Notes under the pieces: model-generated | Database searches by the model: none | Told to the model about the DNA's origin: nothing | The model's input: only the letters and a program-made list of their open reading frames with translations | Translations under genes and position numbers: made by a program | Shown here: positions 1-10,068 of the stretch, piece by piece | Layout: each line of letters begins with the position of its first letter | Position numbering within the stretch: position 1 is the stretch's first letter | Assembly (NCBI GenBank): GCA_963662175.1 | Contig: OY759221.1 | Span: 22,121,027-22,185,026 of the forward strand | Direction: 5' to 3' | DNA length: 64,000 nt | From: Aradus depressus | Lineage: Eukaryota; Arthropoda; Insecta; Hemiptera; Aradidae

Positions 1-490
1 AATTTTATATCTGAATTCAAAATCCTCTAATGACGACACCTATTGCTTTTCAGGCAAATCGACCGAAGGGGAAGGGGGGATTAGGCGGGAGGCTTAACTC
101 AAAAACTCTTCAAACTGCCGTTGTAGTGAATATATCGAAACATAATTACATATGTAAATTTAAAACCAAATTAGCACGACACCTATCAATTTTTAGCGGA
201 ATCAGCAGAAATGAAGGAGGCGGGGGCTCTGAGGGGAGCCCAACACTTAAACCCCAATAACTATCGATTTAATGAATGTATCGACATAAAATTTTTATAT
301 TTAAAGTCAAAACCCAATGTGGACATTACCTGTCAGACAGCGATATTGGCTGAAGGTGAGGGGGGGGGGGGTTCAGGGGAGGGGGCTCAATGTTGTAGAG
401 AGCGAAAATTTAATTGATTAAATCGTTCTGGGGAAGTACATTGCCGGTGATTCACCAACGACTTTGTCTTGAGAACTTAAATGACAAAGG
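1..490 (+). repeat. Repeat family C copy (unclassified interspersed repeat)
   Basis: The recurring phrases of this family are present: 'aatgtatcgacataaaatt', 'cagc.aaatc.gccgaagg' and, at the right end, 'ggggaagtacattgccggtg' followed by 'attcaccaacgact'. Two or three internal units of roughly 130-190 bp resemble each other. The same phrases recur at about a dozen places in the window on both strands. No coding potential is convincing; short open frames are shadows of the repeat. Class unknown. Confidence 0.6.
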
Positions 491-1550
491 TTTTTAGTTT
501 TTTTGATGTATTATTCTGTTTGTATATTTACATATTATTCTCATTATTATCACATATTGGATTACTTTCCCATTATAATCTAATCATATTCTTTATCATT
601 TTTATCGAAGAGAGACAATAGTTGCAAATAGTATTTTTCTGCTGAATACATTTTCTCTTAAATTTCATTAGAATAAAATTAAGGATTACATTAATATGTA
701 GATAAAATATATACAAACTGTTAACGTCAATTTCGTTATATCTATCCAGAAATTCGATGCGAAGTTTCCGATTCTGTGTATCTGTGAATAGAGCTAAATA
801 TTCTGTAAACATTTTTGAAATGTTGACTTTTTTTTGTGTGTTTGACGTAGAATCATTGTAAATAATACTAATGCATGACAAAGAACGCCAATTGGGTGTA
901 AATGTAATTGAAAAACTGCTCTGTTTTCAAGCATTTACAGATTTCCACGAAAACTATTGATATTTTCAAAAAATTTAAGCACCAACATAACGGATCTTTA
1001 GCGACCCAAAATTATTAAAATAAAATTTTTTGGAGAATTTTACTCAATTACAGGAAAACGGTTGTTCCTATAAAAAAAATTATCTGTACAAAAAATGTTC
1101 CTTATTTTCTCATATATCTATCTGACAGATTTGAGCTAGAATCATAGAAATAGTTCTAGTGTTGCAAATCTAGCCAACATTGTTTTGTCTGGTTCTGTGC
1201 AGGTTCTCCCTTCTAGCTATGTGGGAGGACTGGTGTCTCGCCCGCCTTGTTCATGTCCTCTCTCCCTCTTGAGGTCGGTACGATGACCTGTCTTTACCCC
1301 CACTTACCTGCATCTTCCATACCATTCTACTGCCCCACAATGTATGCACCAATGCACCATGGACCAGTGGTTACCAAACTTTTTTTTTTTGGTTTATTCG
1401 TCACCTGAACTAGTTTTGTAAGAATTGTTTACTTAAACTTGAAATGATATTAATATTTATTTCTATAGGATACGTCATAAAAATGTATACATCGTGTATA
1501 CAGTAATCGGACATTCATCTGATTTAGTAATAACAATAATATAAAAGTGT
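491..1550. other. AT-rich stretch without recognised gene
   Basis: I see no exon-like frame, RNA gene or clear element here. The open frame at 573-881 (minus) is low-complexity AT-rich sequence without a recognisable domain. Confidence 0.5.
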
Positions 1551-1555
1551 AAAAG

Positions 1556-1805
1556 TGTGGCCATTACTGGGCTTTCTTATACCATCCACACTCTCTCCTC
1601 AAAATTATTTCATACTAATATTACTGGGTGTATGAAAGTAATGAGTTGGCGTCAGCGTTATTTTTTTGTTTCATTGTACAACATAATCTTGAGAGTGACA
1701 TTCTTATACCCAGTATAGCCAGTATGAAATAATTTTGAGAAGGGGAAGGTGGAGACAAAGTGATCTGTAGGCGTGATTGTTAAAAGAAAGTTTTGTAATG
1801 ACCAC
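1556..1805. mobile_element. MITE family B copy
   Basis: The ends are imperfect inverted repeats: 'gtggccattactgggcttt' at the left and, in reverse complement, 'gtggtcattacaaaacttt' at the right. Inner arms around 'ttatttcatact' also pair. Four other copies or pieces occur in the window (about 7020, 25563, 32680 and 42663). It is noncoding and short, and its superfamily was not determined. Confidence 0.6.
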
Positions 1806-2218
1806 ATCATATATATTTATATTTTTTCTTCACTTTTGTTGTAAAAAATCGTTATACATTTAAAATATGTATTTCGGTTTTTTGAACAACTATTATTGTG
1901 CTTTGATGAGGTCATAAACGTAAGAGGTAAGAGGTATCTCGTAAATTGTACTTAGGCCCCGGAATAAGATGGTCTTAATTTTCGACCGATTTCAGCTAAA
2001 ATCTAATGAGATCTATGTTAGTTACTTCATTCCAAATTTCAAGTTCATAGCTACAATCGTTTTTGCGGTAGAGCGCTCACAACTTTCCAATCACATGCAC
2101 ACACATAGAGAATTATCGCGAAAATGTTCAAAACATATTCAGGGAACCTTGAAACATCAAAATATGTAGAAACCTCGAACTCGGATTTTTCTTAAAATAT
2201 ATAAGAAAGTAAAAATGG

Positions 2219-2493
2219 GGATGCCGGTTGCTCAGAGGTAATGTGCTTGCCTACTGAGCTCAAGATCACGGGCTCAAAACTCGGCTAAAGCCCTCAGAAC
2301 CATGAGCACGCCGTCCTTCGGATGGAACGAATCCCGATCTTGGCGAATTTCGATCTAGGCGAAAATCCCGATCTTGTATGATGTCAGGTACTCGTTCAAG
2401 ACCTAAACTTGATGAATAAACCTGGATTGACAACATTTAGGACTCCCATAGTTGAGTCGGGCTCATGCCACCAGAGCGTCGAAAGAGCACTCT
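2219..2493 (+). mobile_element. SINE-A copy split by two later insertions
   Basis: This is a diverged tRNA-derived SINE with head 'gccggttgctcagaggta' and body 'ttcggatgg' to 'gggctcatg'. The body stops at 2493 and resumes at 2890-2926, then again at 3522-3545 ('ttaaagcccgggcatga'). The two interruptions are a foldback element (2494-2889) and a piggyBac-like MITE (2931-3521). Removing both, and one copy of each target duplication, restores a continuous SINE body. Confidence 0.8.
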
Positions 2494-2889
2494 CATATGT
2501 GATAGTAAGATGTTGTGGGACTAGATTTCTAATAGAAATAAAAGACGTTGTCTTCCCACTGTTTTATTTATACCAGAACCGGTTTTCGACGCAACAGCGT
2601 CATCATCAGTGGTTCATCTATCATAGAATAACAAAAATATACAAATAATAAAAAGTATAAATAATTCCTAAAGCATCAGGGTACAGATTTAAATTATAAA
2701 AAAAAAAAAAAAGTAAAGTTTTATAATTTTACTCTGTATCCTGATGCTTTAGGAATTATTTATACTTTTTATTATTTGTATATTTTTGTTATTCTATGAT
2801 AGTTGAACCACTGATGATGACGCTGTTGCGTCGAAAACCGGTTCTGGTATAAATAAAACAGTGGAAAGACAACGTCTTTTATTTCTATT
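2494..2889. mobile_element. Foldback element FB1 (about 170-bp inverted arms)
   Basis: The left arm (about 2530-2699) and right arm (about 2717-2889) are near-identical reverse complements around an A-rich spacer. The insertion lies inside SINE-A and is flanked by a 12-bp duplication, 'aaagagcactct', at 2482-2493 and 2890-2901. Each arm carries the hairpin motif CTGATGATGACGC-TGTT-GCGTCGAAA pointing outward (2811-2836 on the right), followed by an AAATAA-rich tail. A left extension of 36 bp (2494-2529) matches, in reverse complement, the right flank of a second copy at 46312-46560. It encodes no protein. Confidence 0.75.
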
Positions 2890-2930
2890 AAAGAGCACTC
2901 TGGTAGTAGGCGATTTGACCTCTTAATTAA

Positions 2931-3521
2931 CCTCCGTTAGTCGAGCTTCATCTGTGAGATGTGAAGCTTACTTTTTTTATGGTTCTACGAAAGGATGTTA
3001 GATGGGGACTTCTTCCGTCTACCTTCCTAACCCGCTCCAACTCACAGAACAGTGCATATACCACCTCAAACCTCCACGGGTCTCCGTCGTCTCAGGCCAA
3101 AACAACCTGCAGATGCACCGCGAACAAAGATCTAAGTTCCTGAAAAGTAACAGTCAAAATTGTTACCTTTTATTGGTTTTAGCTATAAGATTTTAACTTT
3201 TTTATTTTCACGTTTTGTTAGTTTAATTTTAATGTTTAATAAGTTTTTGTGTTCTTAAGCTAAAAACAATCTTAAATAAAAATTAATTTACAGCCTAATT
3301 AATAACAGTCTGTGTTTTAAATTCACATTAAAGTCAAAGCGGGTTATTTTTGATTGTGGAAGTTTTTATTTAAATAAATGTATCATCAAATAGTTGTGTT
3401 AATCATTTTTAACCTTCTTAACCCGAAATTCATTTTTTTTTTTAAATTAGAAATTTCGTCCTAGCATTTCTTAGATGCGGTGCACTAATTTTGTTGGGGG
3501 AGAGGCGCGACTAACGGAGGG
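2931..3521. mobile_element. piggyBac-like MITE with TTAA target duplication
   Basis: The 591-bp element begins CCTCCGTTAGTCG and ends CGACTAACGGAGG(G). It is flanked by TTAA at 2927-2930 and 3522-3525. TTAA duplication plus a CC-starting terminal repeat is the piggyBac signature. A subterminal palindrome (agcttcatct-gtg-agatgtgaagct) lies just inside the left end. No transposase frame is present, so it is non-autonomous. It interrupts the SINE-A copy that starts at 2219. Confidence 0.8.
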
Positions 3522-3973
3522 TTAAAGCCCGGGCATGAAAATTGTAATAATATGGACTTTATAATGCATTTGTTTTCAAATTCGAATTTTTTGAAAAGAA
3601 AATTGACATTATGAATAAAATTATGAAAACATAGTTACACCCCTGTCACAAATTGTCAAAACTCTACCGCCCTCTTCCCCTTTCACCCTCGATTCGTAAC
3701 GTACTATACGCATGGCCCCTAACGGTCGTCGTCCTAATTATAGACGGAAGGAAGTTAGAGGTTGAACAAACCAGCAACACAAGTCACCCGTCAGTTTCTG
3801 GTTTCAACGTCCGGTCGGCTCATTTTTTTTCTTTGTTCCTTTCAACATGTGCAACGAACTTGCCAATACATGTTTTCACATCGCTAGTACGAATTATAGG
3901 GGAAGATATGTCGGTCAAGAAAAATAAATTAGCAGAACCTCCACATCTCTGTACATTTTAATAATAAAAATAA

Positions 3974-4300
3974 GAGGGCGCCGATAGCTCAGTGGTATGC
4001 GTGCTTGACTTCTGAGCTAAAGAACGTGGGTTCGTAACCCGACCGAGGCCCTTTAGTTTATTTTATCTGGGAGGTAAAACAAACTTAAGCACGCCATCCT
4101 TGGGATGGGACGTTAAGCGATGGTCCCGAGCCTGTACGATGTCAGGTACTCGTTTAAAACCCCTACCATAGGTGAATAAAAAATTTATGGTAGGCAAAAT
4201 TTAGGACTCCCACAGCAGAGTGACGAAAGAGCACTCTGGTAGAAGGCGATATGACCTAGTAGTTAAAGCCCGTGCATGAGTCATAAAAACCTAACCCTAA
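3974..4300 (+). mobile_element. SINE-A copy
   Basis: A nearly full-length copy. It has an A-box-like 'tagctcagtggta', a B-box-like 'gggttcgtaaccc', a body running through 'aagcacgcc' to 'gcatgagtcat', and the short tail 'aacctaaccctaa'. An ATAATAAT microsatellite follows. Confidence 0.85.
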
Positions 4301-4990
4301 TAAAAATAATAATAATAATTTTATTTCCGTTAAACCACATGGTAATAGGATTAGGATACGTCAAAAGAATTTATACATTAAGATAGCTTATATATTAGAT
4401 TTATAACTACATACTTGAGTCTAACACACGTATGATTAGTAGTAATAACAAAACTATTAAAAAAAGTAAAATGAAGTTAATAAAAACTGAATAAATAAAT
4501 ACTTAAAAATATATGAGTACAACAAATATTAATATTAATACATGGATACATTTATAATATACATTTTCAATTATAAAAATTAAGATAACTATTTTTAAAA
4601 CACTTCCGGAATTTTCTTTATCCCAACGATGTTTCTTGACGTTCTTACATCCCTTCATCAGGTTCCAATGTGCGAGATATAGAAAAGAAAAAAAAATGAA
4701 ACAATAACAAATATATATTAAAAAATAAAAAATAAATATATATACCAAACAAAAATATAATTGAATAAATAAAAAAAAAAAAATCTGAAACAGCCACAAC
4801 AATTTTCTATGCATTTCAGTCAATATTTAGTGTCATTAGGTTAGATAGATAAGATAAAAAACATCGATCTGACAATATTTTCCGAATTATTTGACCTTGC
4901 AAGTAATATCTGATTGTAATCACATTCTACAATGTTATCCATGATGCTTTTTATCATTCTGATAGATCTATGCCGAGCTCACATTTAAAA
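4301..4990. other. AT-rich stretch without recognised gene
   Basis: Mostly A/T-rich sequence. The open frame on the minus strand at 4503-4823 is rich in F, I, Y and L because of base composition and has no domain I recognise. Confidence 0.45.
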
Positions 4991-4992
4991 GT

Positions 4993-5157
4993 AAACAACC
5001 TTGAGCACGCCGTCCTTCGAATGGGACGTTAAGCGATGGTCCCGAGTCTGTGCGATGTCAGGTACTCGTTAAAGATTCCTTCACTAGATAACAAAATCTG
5101 AGTAGGCAAAATTTAGCAGTGCTACAGTTGAGTTGGGCTCATGTCCACCAGAGCGAT
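4993..5157 (+). mobile_element. SINE-A fragment (3' body)
   Basis: Matches the SINE-A body from 'gagcacgccgtccttcg' to 'gggctcatgtccaccagagcg'. The tRNA-like head is missing. Confidence 0.7.
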
Positions 5158-5599
5158 CGCCACAGTAAATGCCTAGCAAAACGTTCTTTTTTAACCCCCG
5201 ACGCAAAAGTAGGGGTGTTCTACGTTTGAAGCCTTTGTCTGTCTGTGTGTGTGTCTGTGGCATCGAATGCTGAACTGATTTCAAAGCGATTTTTTACTGT
5301 ATATCTTCAAATTATATGGTTACTGAGATATACTGAAAATGTTAGGATCCACCAACTAAACACACCGTCTTTACCGGTTTATGGGAGAATCCAACCGACA
5401 TTATCCATCCAGATTGATTTCCCGTTAGCCGATATCCATTTCCCGTCGTTGGTGCAGTTTATTCCTTCTAAAACCTGGGATCAAGGGATTACTGAGAAAC
5501 TGGGATTGAATATTGGCGGAAAAATTGCGCCGATCGTCCCTAGCCCATCTTACAGTGCCTACTGTTCCCGCCAGGAGGCGATGAACCGGCAGAACTTCG

Positions 5600-5745
5600 G
5601 TTAGTCTGTTTCCGTAAACATCTGCCATAGTTCCAGTCCCATCTTGTACTATGAATCAACACCCTAGCTTGGTCGTACAGCGGACATTCGAGGACCACGT
5701 CCTTGATTTACCCAAACACGGTTAGAAATATTCTCTATATAATTT
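5600..5745 (-). pseudogene. LINE reverse-transcriptase C-terminal remnant
   Basis: Translating the minus strand gives a short stretch with ECPLYDQAR, resembling the Cys/His region that follows reverse transcriptase in many LINEs (E-H-x-L-x-x-C-P). The frame is broken by stops on both sides. A related trace, 'ccagtcccatctt', occurs near 36536. Family assignment is weak. Confidence 0.35.
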
Positions 5746-5924
5746 CCATTCCTGAGTTTTGAGATTGGATGAATACAAAATTTATTGCGTCTGGACAATT
5801 AAATATTTGAAATTGTTTCGCGTAGGAAAGAATTATAAAATATTTTTTTAAATTATTGTTAGTTTTTATGAAAAATTATAAAAATGAATATTTTTATAAT
5901 TTTCCTCCTTCCGCAAAGGATTCG

Positions 5925-5990
5925 AACCCGCAGCCGTGGTGCAGCCAAAGGCCTACTCTCTAGCCCACACGGCCACCATGATGGCCCCTA
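5925..5990 (-). mobile_element. SINE-B head fragment
   Basis: Reverse complement of the SINE-B tRNA-like head. The B-box-like 'ggattcgaacccgc' and 'ctctagcccacacggccacc' are present. Confidence 0.6.
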
Positions 5991-6150
5991 TCCCTTTTAA
6001 AGCTGACGTCATGATACCATCATTTCAGTTATGATAGACTTAACTCTCAAGTTCAGCAATTTTATGTCCGACACAGATGTTGGCAGTTACATTCAACTAT
6101 GTAGTTCTAATCCAGTACTTCCTGTGCTTAAAACTTTATTTTTTGTGCTC

Positions 6151-6411
6151 ACCCTCAGGCGACAATCATGTCCTCCAGTCCTGTTCAACAATATACCAAT
6201 TCCCATTTCGAACCAAGTACGCTATCTTGGGTTCTACCTGGACAGCCGACTAACTTGGAACCCCCATACTCGACTGAAACGCCAAGAACTGAACAGACGA
6301 TTTGGACAACTGTACAGACTTCTTAACAGAAAATCTAAACTGTCTACAGAGAACAAACTTACAATATACAAGACAATTATACGACCGATATGGACGTATG
6401 GACTTGAGCTT
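6151..6411 (+). pseudogene. Jockey-like reverse transcriptase fragment
   Basis: An open stretch contains CPPV, IPIS, VRYLG, LDSRLTW, LKRQ, RRFGQL, ENKL and IWTYG. These align in order with the intact ORF2 at 37866 around its residues 700-780. It is therefore a 5'- and 3'-truncated relative of that LINE family. The upstream and downstream parts of the open frame are unrelated low-complexity sequence. No start codon or function can be assigned; it is a dead copy. Confidence 0.75.
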
Positions 6412-7015
6412 TTTGTGCGTTTTATTAATTTATTATTTTTATTTTATTATTTTTATTTTATTATTTATTATTATTATTATTATTTTTCTTCACACGTCAT
6501 TTTTAAGGGAGTGCTGGTGATGACCGGATTCTTCCCTCACGCCTCTCTATCCTTTCGACGCCCCGCCTCCTGGTCTTCCTCCACTGCTGGACAGTGGATA
6601 GTTGGGCAGTGTGGTGGGAGGGTCAGCGCTGGTCTCCCGCCGCCTCCTCCTCTCTCCACTAGTTGGAGAGTGGTATATGGCAGTGTGCGGGAGTCCTACT
6701 GGTGCTGTCCTCATCGAGTTTTTTTTTATATATATATTTTCAATTATTTTATTTAGTTTTTTTTAGTTTTTTTATTATTTTTTTAAAATTATTTTTATTT
6801 TTATTTTATTCTTTTATTTTATCTCTTTCATTCTATACTTTCTGTTTATTTTTTGCTTCTTATTATGTTTTAAATATTCTGTATTACTTATTATTTTATC
6901 ATGTCATCTTAGTCATCACTTCTGCTTATTGTTATTGTTTATACAGATTGTAGAATAAATAGAAAAAAAAAAATTAAAAAAAAAAAAAAATTTTGTGCAG
7001 CAAGAACCATTTTAT
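6412..7015. other. TTA-rich low-complexity tract with a GC-richer block
   Basis: A (TTATTA)n-like stretch follows the LINE fragment. A GC-richer block lies at about 6490-6720, then T-rich DNA and A-tracts near 6960-6990. This could be the decayed 3' end of the LINE, but I see no proof. Confidence 0.35.
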
Positions 7016-7019
7016 TTAA

Positions 7020-7190
7020 TTGAATAAGACTTTCTTATACCAACTAGGTTTTTACAGATTATTCCCCCTCCTTTCCCCTCTCTCATACTGCCATTACTGT
7101 GTAAGGAAGTAATGTGTAAGCATCATCAGTTTTCTTTGTTACATTGTTCAGCGTAATGTCATGTCATGGCCACGTCACTATTATTTTCTA
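7020..7190. mobile_element. MITE family B partial copy
   Basis: Contains 'ctttcttataccaact', 'cccctctctcatactgccat' and an internal 'tttctttgttacattgt', matching the copy at 42663-42918. The right terminal repeat is degraded. Confidence 0.5.
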
Positions 7191-8170
7191 TATTTTTTAT
7201 TCTCTTCAATATAAAACTGCTGTTAGTAAAAACATATTATCTATTAGTAAAACTAGAATTAATAAATTCTAACAAGGTAACTAATATATAAGTGATATAC
7301 GTCATATATATTATATACATAGCAACGGCAGCATATGCCGTTTCTCCTTCGACTTGCACTTTTACCATCACTGCTCAGATCCCTTCTGATAGTGTATGTA
7401 TAACGGAAAGAAATAAGCTTCCTAACGGTGAAAAAATTATTCAAATCGGTTAAGTAGTTATCGAAATTACCTCAAATATACAAAGAAACTTTCTTTTTTA
7501 TATATTAATATGTATATATTATTGAGAATTCAACGTTAACGAACACTTTTTAAAAAAACGGTAAATACTCTTATGTAAGGTTGGCAGTGAAGCGGTTTTC
7601 GCTGATTTATGTATACCGGAGTGAACTGCTTAGTGAGCAGGAAACAAACGGCACGTGGCGCAACCAGTTCATCATGGCCGCCAGCTGCACAGTAGCTGAT
7701 TCAATCATTTCCTACACTATATATTTGCGTATATATAAATGTTGTTATGTAATCAAATTATAAGAAATATACTATTCGAATTTTTCCATTGGACAAAGCG
7801 CATAAGTGCAAGACATTGCTAAATTCATACGAATGATTGTCGTAAAGAGGAACCTTGAAGGGTGCTTGAAGGATTTGGTCGGTGCTACATACAAGAACAC
7901 CCTCGCTGATCTATGTAGTACTGCCCAAGTTGAGTGGCTAAAAATTAGTAGTGTTCCGGTGGTGCCGCCCCGTAGGGTTGGCTCGATGAGTCGCCCGGAA
8001 GTCCTAAAACCTTCAAGGCATTTTTTTCAAATTTCTAAAAATTTTGGATATATCCAATGCCTTTTTGTAATGACATTTATTTCCGTTTTAACCATAACTT
8101 AGTAATAGGATGCGTCATAAAAATGTGTACCTACATGAAGATACTGTATGAATTAAATATACCTAGTTAG
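7191..8170. other. Stretch without recognised gene
   Basis: The phrase 'cggttaagtagttatcgaaattacc' at about 7446-7470 resembles tails of arthropod repeats, but I cannot assign it. The open frame at 7806-8102 (+) shows no domain I know. Confidence 0.35.
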
Positions 8171-8175
8171 TTATT

Positions 8176-8412
8176 GTGACTCATGCCCGGGCTTTAACTA
8201 CGAGGTCATATCGCCAACTACCAGAGAGCTCTTTCGTCGATCTGGTGACATTCGGGTGCACCTTGCTTTTGTGCAACATCACCAGTCGTGTCTGTAGAGG
8301 GAGCTCGGGAGTGGGGTTTTTATTCACCTAGGTAGGGGTCTTTAAGGAGTACCTGAAATCGTACAGGCACTGGACCATCCCTTAACGTCCCATCCGAATA
8401 GGTGCTCAAGGT
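8176..8412 (-). mobile_element. SINE-A copy (diverged, headless)
   Basis: Reverse-strand body from 'gactcatgcccgggctttaa' to 'gtcccatccgaa'. It has an unrelated or rearranged patch at about 8245-8300. The tRNA-like head is absent. Confidence 0.7.
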
Positions 8413-8444
8413 TTTTTTTTCCTTATTATAAAATAGTATACATA

Positions 8445-8799
8445 GAGGTTAGGTTAGGTTAGGTTTTATGACTCATGCCCGGGCTTTAACTACGAGGTCA
8501 TATCGCCTACTACCAGAGCGCTCTTTCGTCACTCTGGTGGACATGAGCCCGACTCTACTGTGGGAGTCCTAAATTTTGCCTACCCTAAATTTTTTATTCA
8601 TCTAGGGTAGGGGTCTTTAACGAGTACCTGACATCGTACAGGCTCGGGACCATCGCTTAACGTCCCATCCGAAGGACGGCGTGCTTAAGTTTATTTTACC
8701 TCCCAGATAAAATAAACTAAGGGCCTCGGTCGGGCTACGAACCCACAACCTTGAGCTCAGAAGTCAAGCACGCATACCACTGAGCTACCGGCGCCCTAG
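8445..8799 (-). mobile_element. SINE-A full-length copy with 11-bp target duplication
   Basis: Complete element on the minus strand, tail to head. The tail reads (AGGTT)n on the + strand and the tRNA-like head ends at 'ggcgccct'. It is flanked by 'tagtatacata' at 8434-8444 and 8800-8810. The duplication lies outside the TTAGG-type tail, showing that the tail belongs to the element. Confidence 0.9.
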
Positions 8800-8810
8800 T
8801 AGTATACATA

Positions 8811-9344
8811 TATAAACAGTTATTAAATCGAGTCGGACACACATATGATTAGTAATAACAATAATAGTAAAAAATAAAACAAAATGAATAAATAAGTAGT
8901 TATAAAAATAAATAATAAAAATAAATAAATATAAAATTAATAAATGCTGTAGATATAACAGTTATTCATTGTAATTTCATTTTTAGTAGATATTTTTATA
9001 ATTCTTTCATAATTGTATTTTTTACAAAGATATTTCAGGATGACCTTATGTCCTCCCTTTTTTAAGTCATAATGTGCGAAACATAGAAGAGAAAGAAAAA
9101 AAAAATTATAACAATTAAAAAAATAAATGTACAATAGTAAATAATACAAATGAGTTAATGATTAATAAAAAAATAATGATATTATTAATAAAAATATTAA
9201 TTAAAAGGTAATTCCGACAGACCTTATAGAAGGATCTGTGGTAGAACTCTCTCAAGAAAATAAAAATGAAAGCTAAGTATAAAATAATGTTATTGTATAT
9301 TTTATAATGTTATTGTTAATGTTATTGTATATAAACATAATTTT
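8811..9344. other. AT-rich stretch without recognised gene
   Basis: A/T-rich sequence with only composition-driven open frames, for example 8937-9149 on the minus strand. Confidence 0.45.
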
Positions 9345-9680
9345 GAGGGCGCCGGTAGCTCAGTGGTATGCGTGCTTGACTTCTGAGCTCAAGTACGTGG
9401 GTTCGTAACCCGACCGAGGCCCTTAGTTTATTTTATCTGGGAGGTAAAATAAACTTAAGCACGCCGTCCTTCGGATGGGACGTTAAGCGATGGTCCCGAG
9501 CCTGTACTCGTTAAAGACCCCAACCCTAGATGAATAAACATTTAGGGTAGGTAAAATTTAGGACTCCCACAGTAGAGTCGGGCTCATGTCCACCAGAGTG
9601 ACGAAAGAGCACTCTGGTAGTAGGCGATATGACCTCGTAGTTAAAGCCCGGGCATGAGTCATAAAACCTTAACGTAACCT
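9345..9680 (+). mobile_element. SINE-A full-length copy with 12-bp target duplication
   Basis: Complete head and body with a degenerate tail ('aaaccttaacgtaacct'). It is flanked by 'aaacataatttt' at 9333-9344 and 9681-9692. Confidence 0.9.
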
Positions 9681-9748
9681 AAACATAATTTTTTTAACCT
9701 GCTGTTGTCAAATTTGGATTTTGTTGTAATCCTGGAGTGTTGCAGGGG

Positions 9749-9832
9749 CGGGTTTTGTAAAGCCTAAAAGGCCCACATAACTGCCCCTCCCTAGTACTTA
9801 ACTGCCTACTCTCTACCCACTTTAATCATATG
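9749..9832 (+). repeat. Direct repeat, left member (partner about 10966-11055)
   Basis: 'tgcaggggcgggttttgta' and 'taactgcc.ctccc' recur at 10966-11055 as 'tgcaggggtgggttttgta' with about 70% similarity by eye. The two copies flank a mariner remnant and an unassigned stretch. They might be termini of a larger decayed element or two dispersed repeats. Confidence 0.4.
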
Positions 9833-10068
9833 ATGTTGACATTTTGGTGTTCTTAATAGCAGCTATTGCCCTCATTGTAGTTTGATAGCAGAAATTCATT
9901 TTAAATGAGCTTATATGACAATGAGTGACCCTTTAGACATGATGAGACTAGGAGCTCAAGTCAGACCAGCAGGAAGTCATCAGAAACCTGGGGAAATGCA
10001 GACAACTGGAGATGGATCGGAGAAGAGAGGGGTGCCGGAGTTGTGCGATCTAGACGAAGAAAGGAGTA

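Noticed and set aside
2583..2836. Canonical hammerhead ribozyme call
   Set aside because: Core CUGAUGA and GAAA fit, but an extra U precedes stem II and helix III/cleavage-site geometry is not clear, so it is reported only as a hammerhead-like motif.
3976..4060. Genuine tRNA gene
   Set aside because: A- and B-box-like sequences are present, but the cloverleaf is degenerate and the same unit recurs about 30 times with a long shared 3' body and tail, so it is a SINE head.
4503..4823. 106-codon frame (-) with many F, I, Y and L, looking like a membrane protein
   Set aside because: AT-rich composition alone gives such runs; no start context, splice signals or conserved motif.
6031..6756. 241-codon open frame (+) as one gene
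   Set aside because: Only 6151-6411 resembles a protein (jockey reverse transcriptase); the rest is low-complexity AT-rich translation and an unrelated GC block.
8445..8475. Internal telomere array or telomere fusion relic
   Set aside because: The TTAGG units lie inside the target duplication of a SINE-A and are only three or four units long; they are the element's tail.
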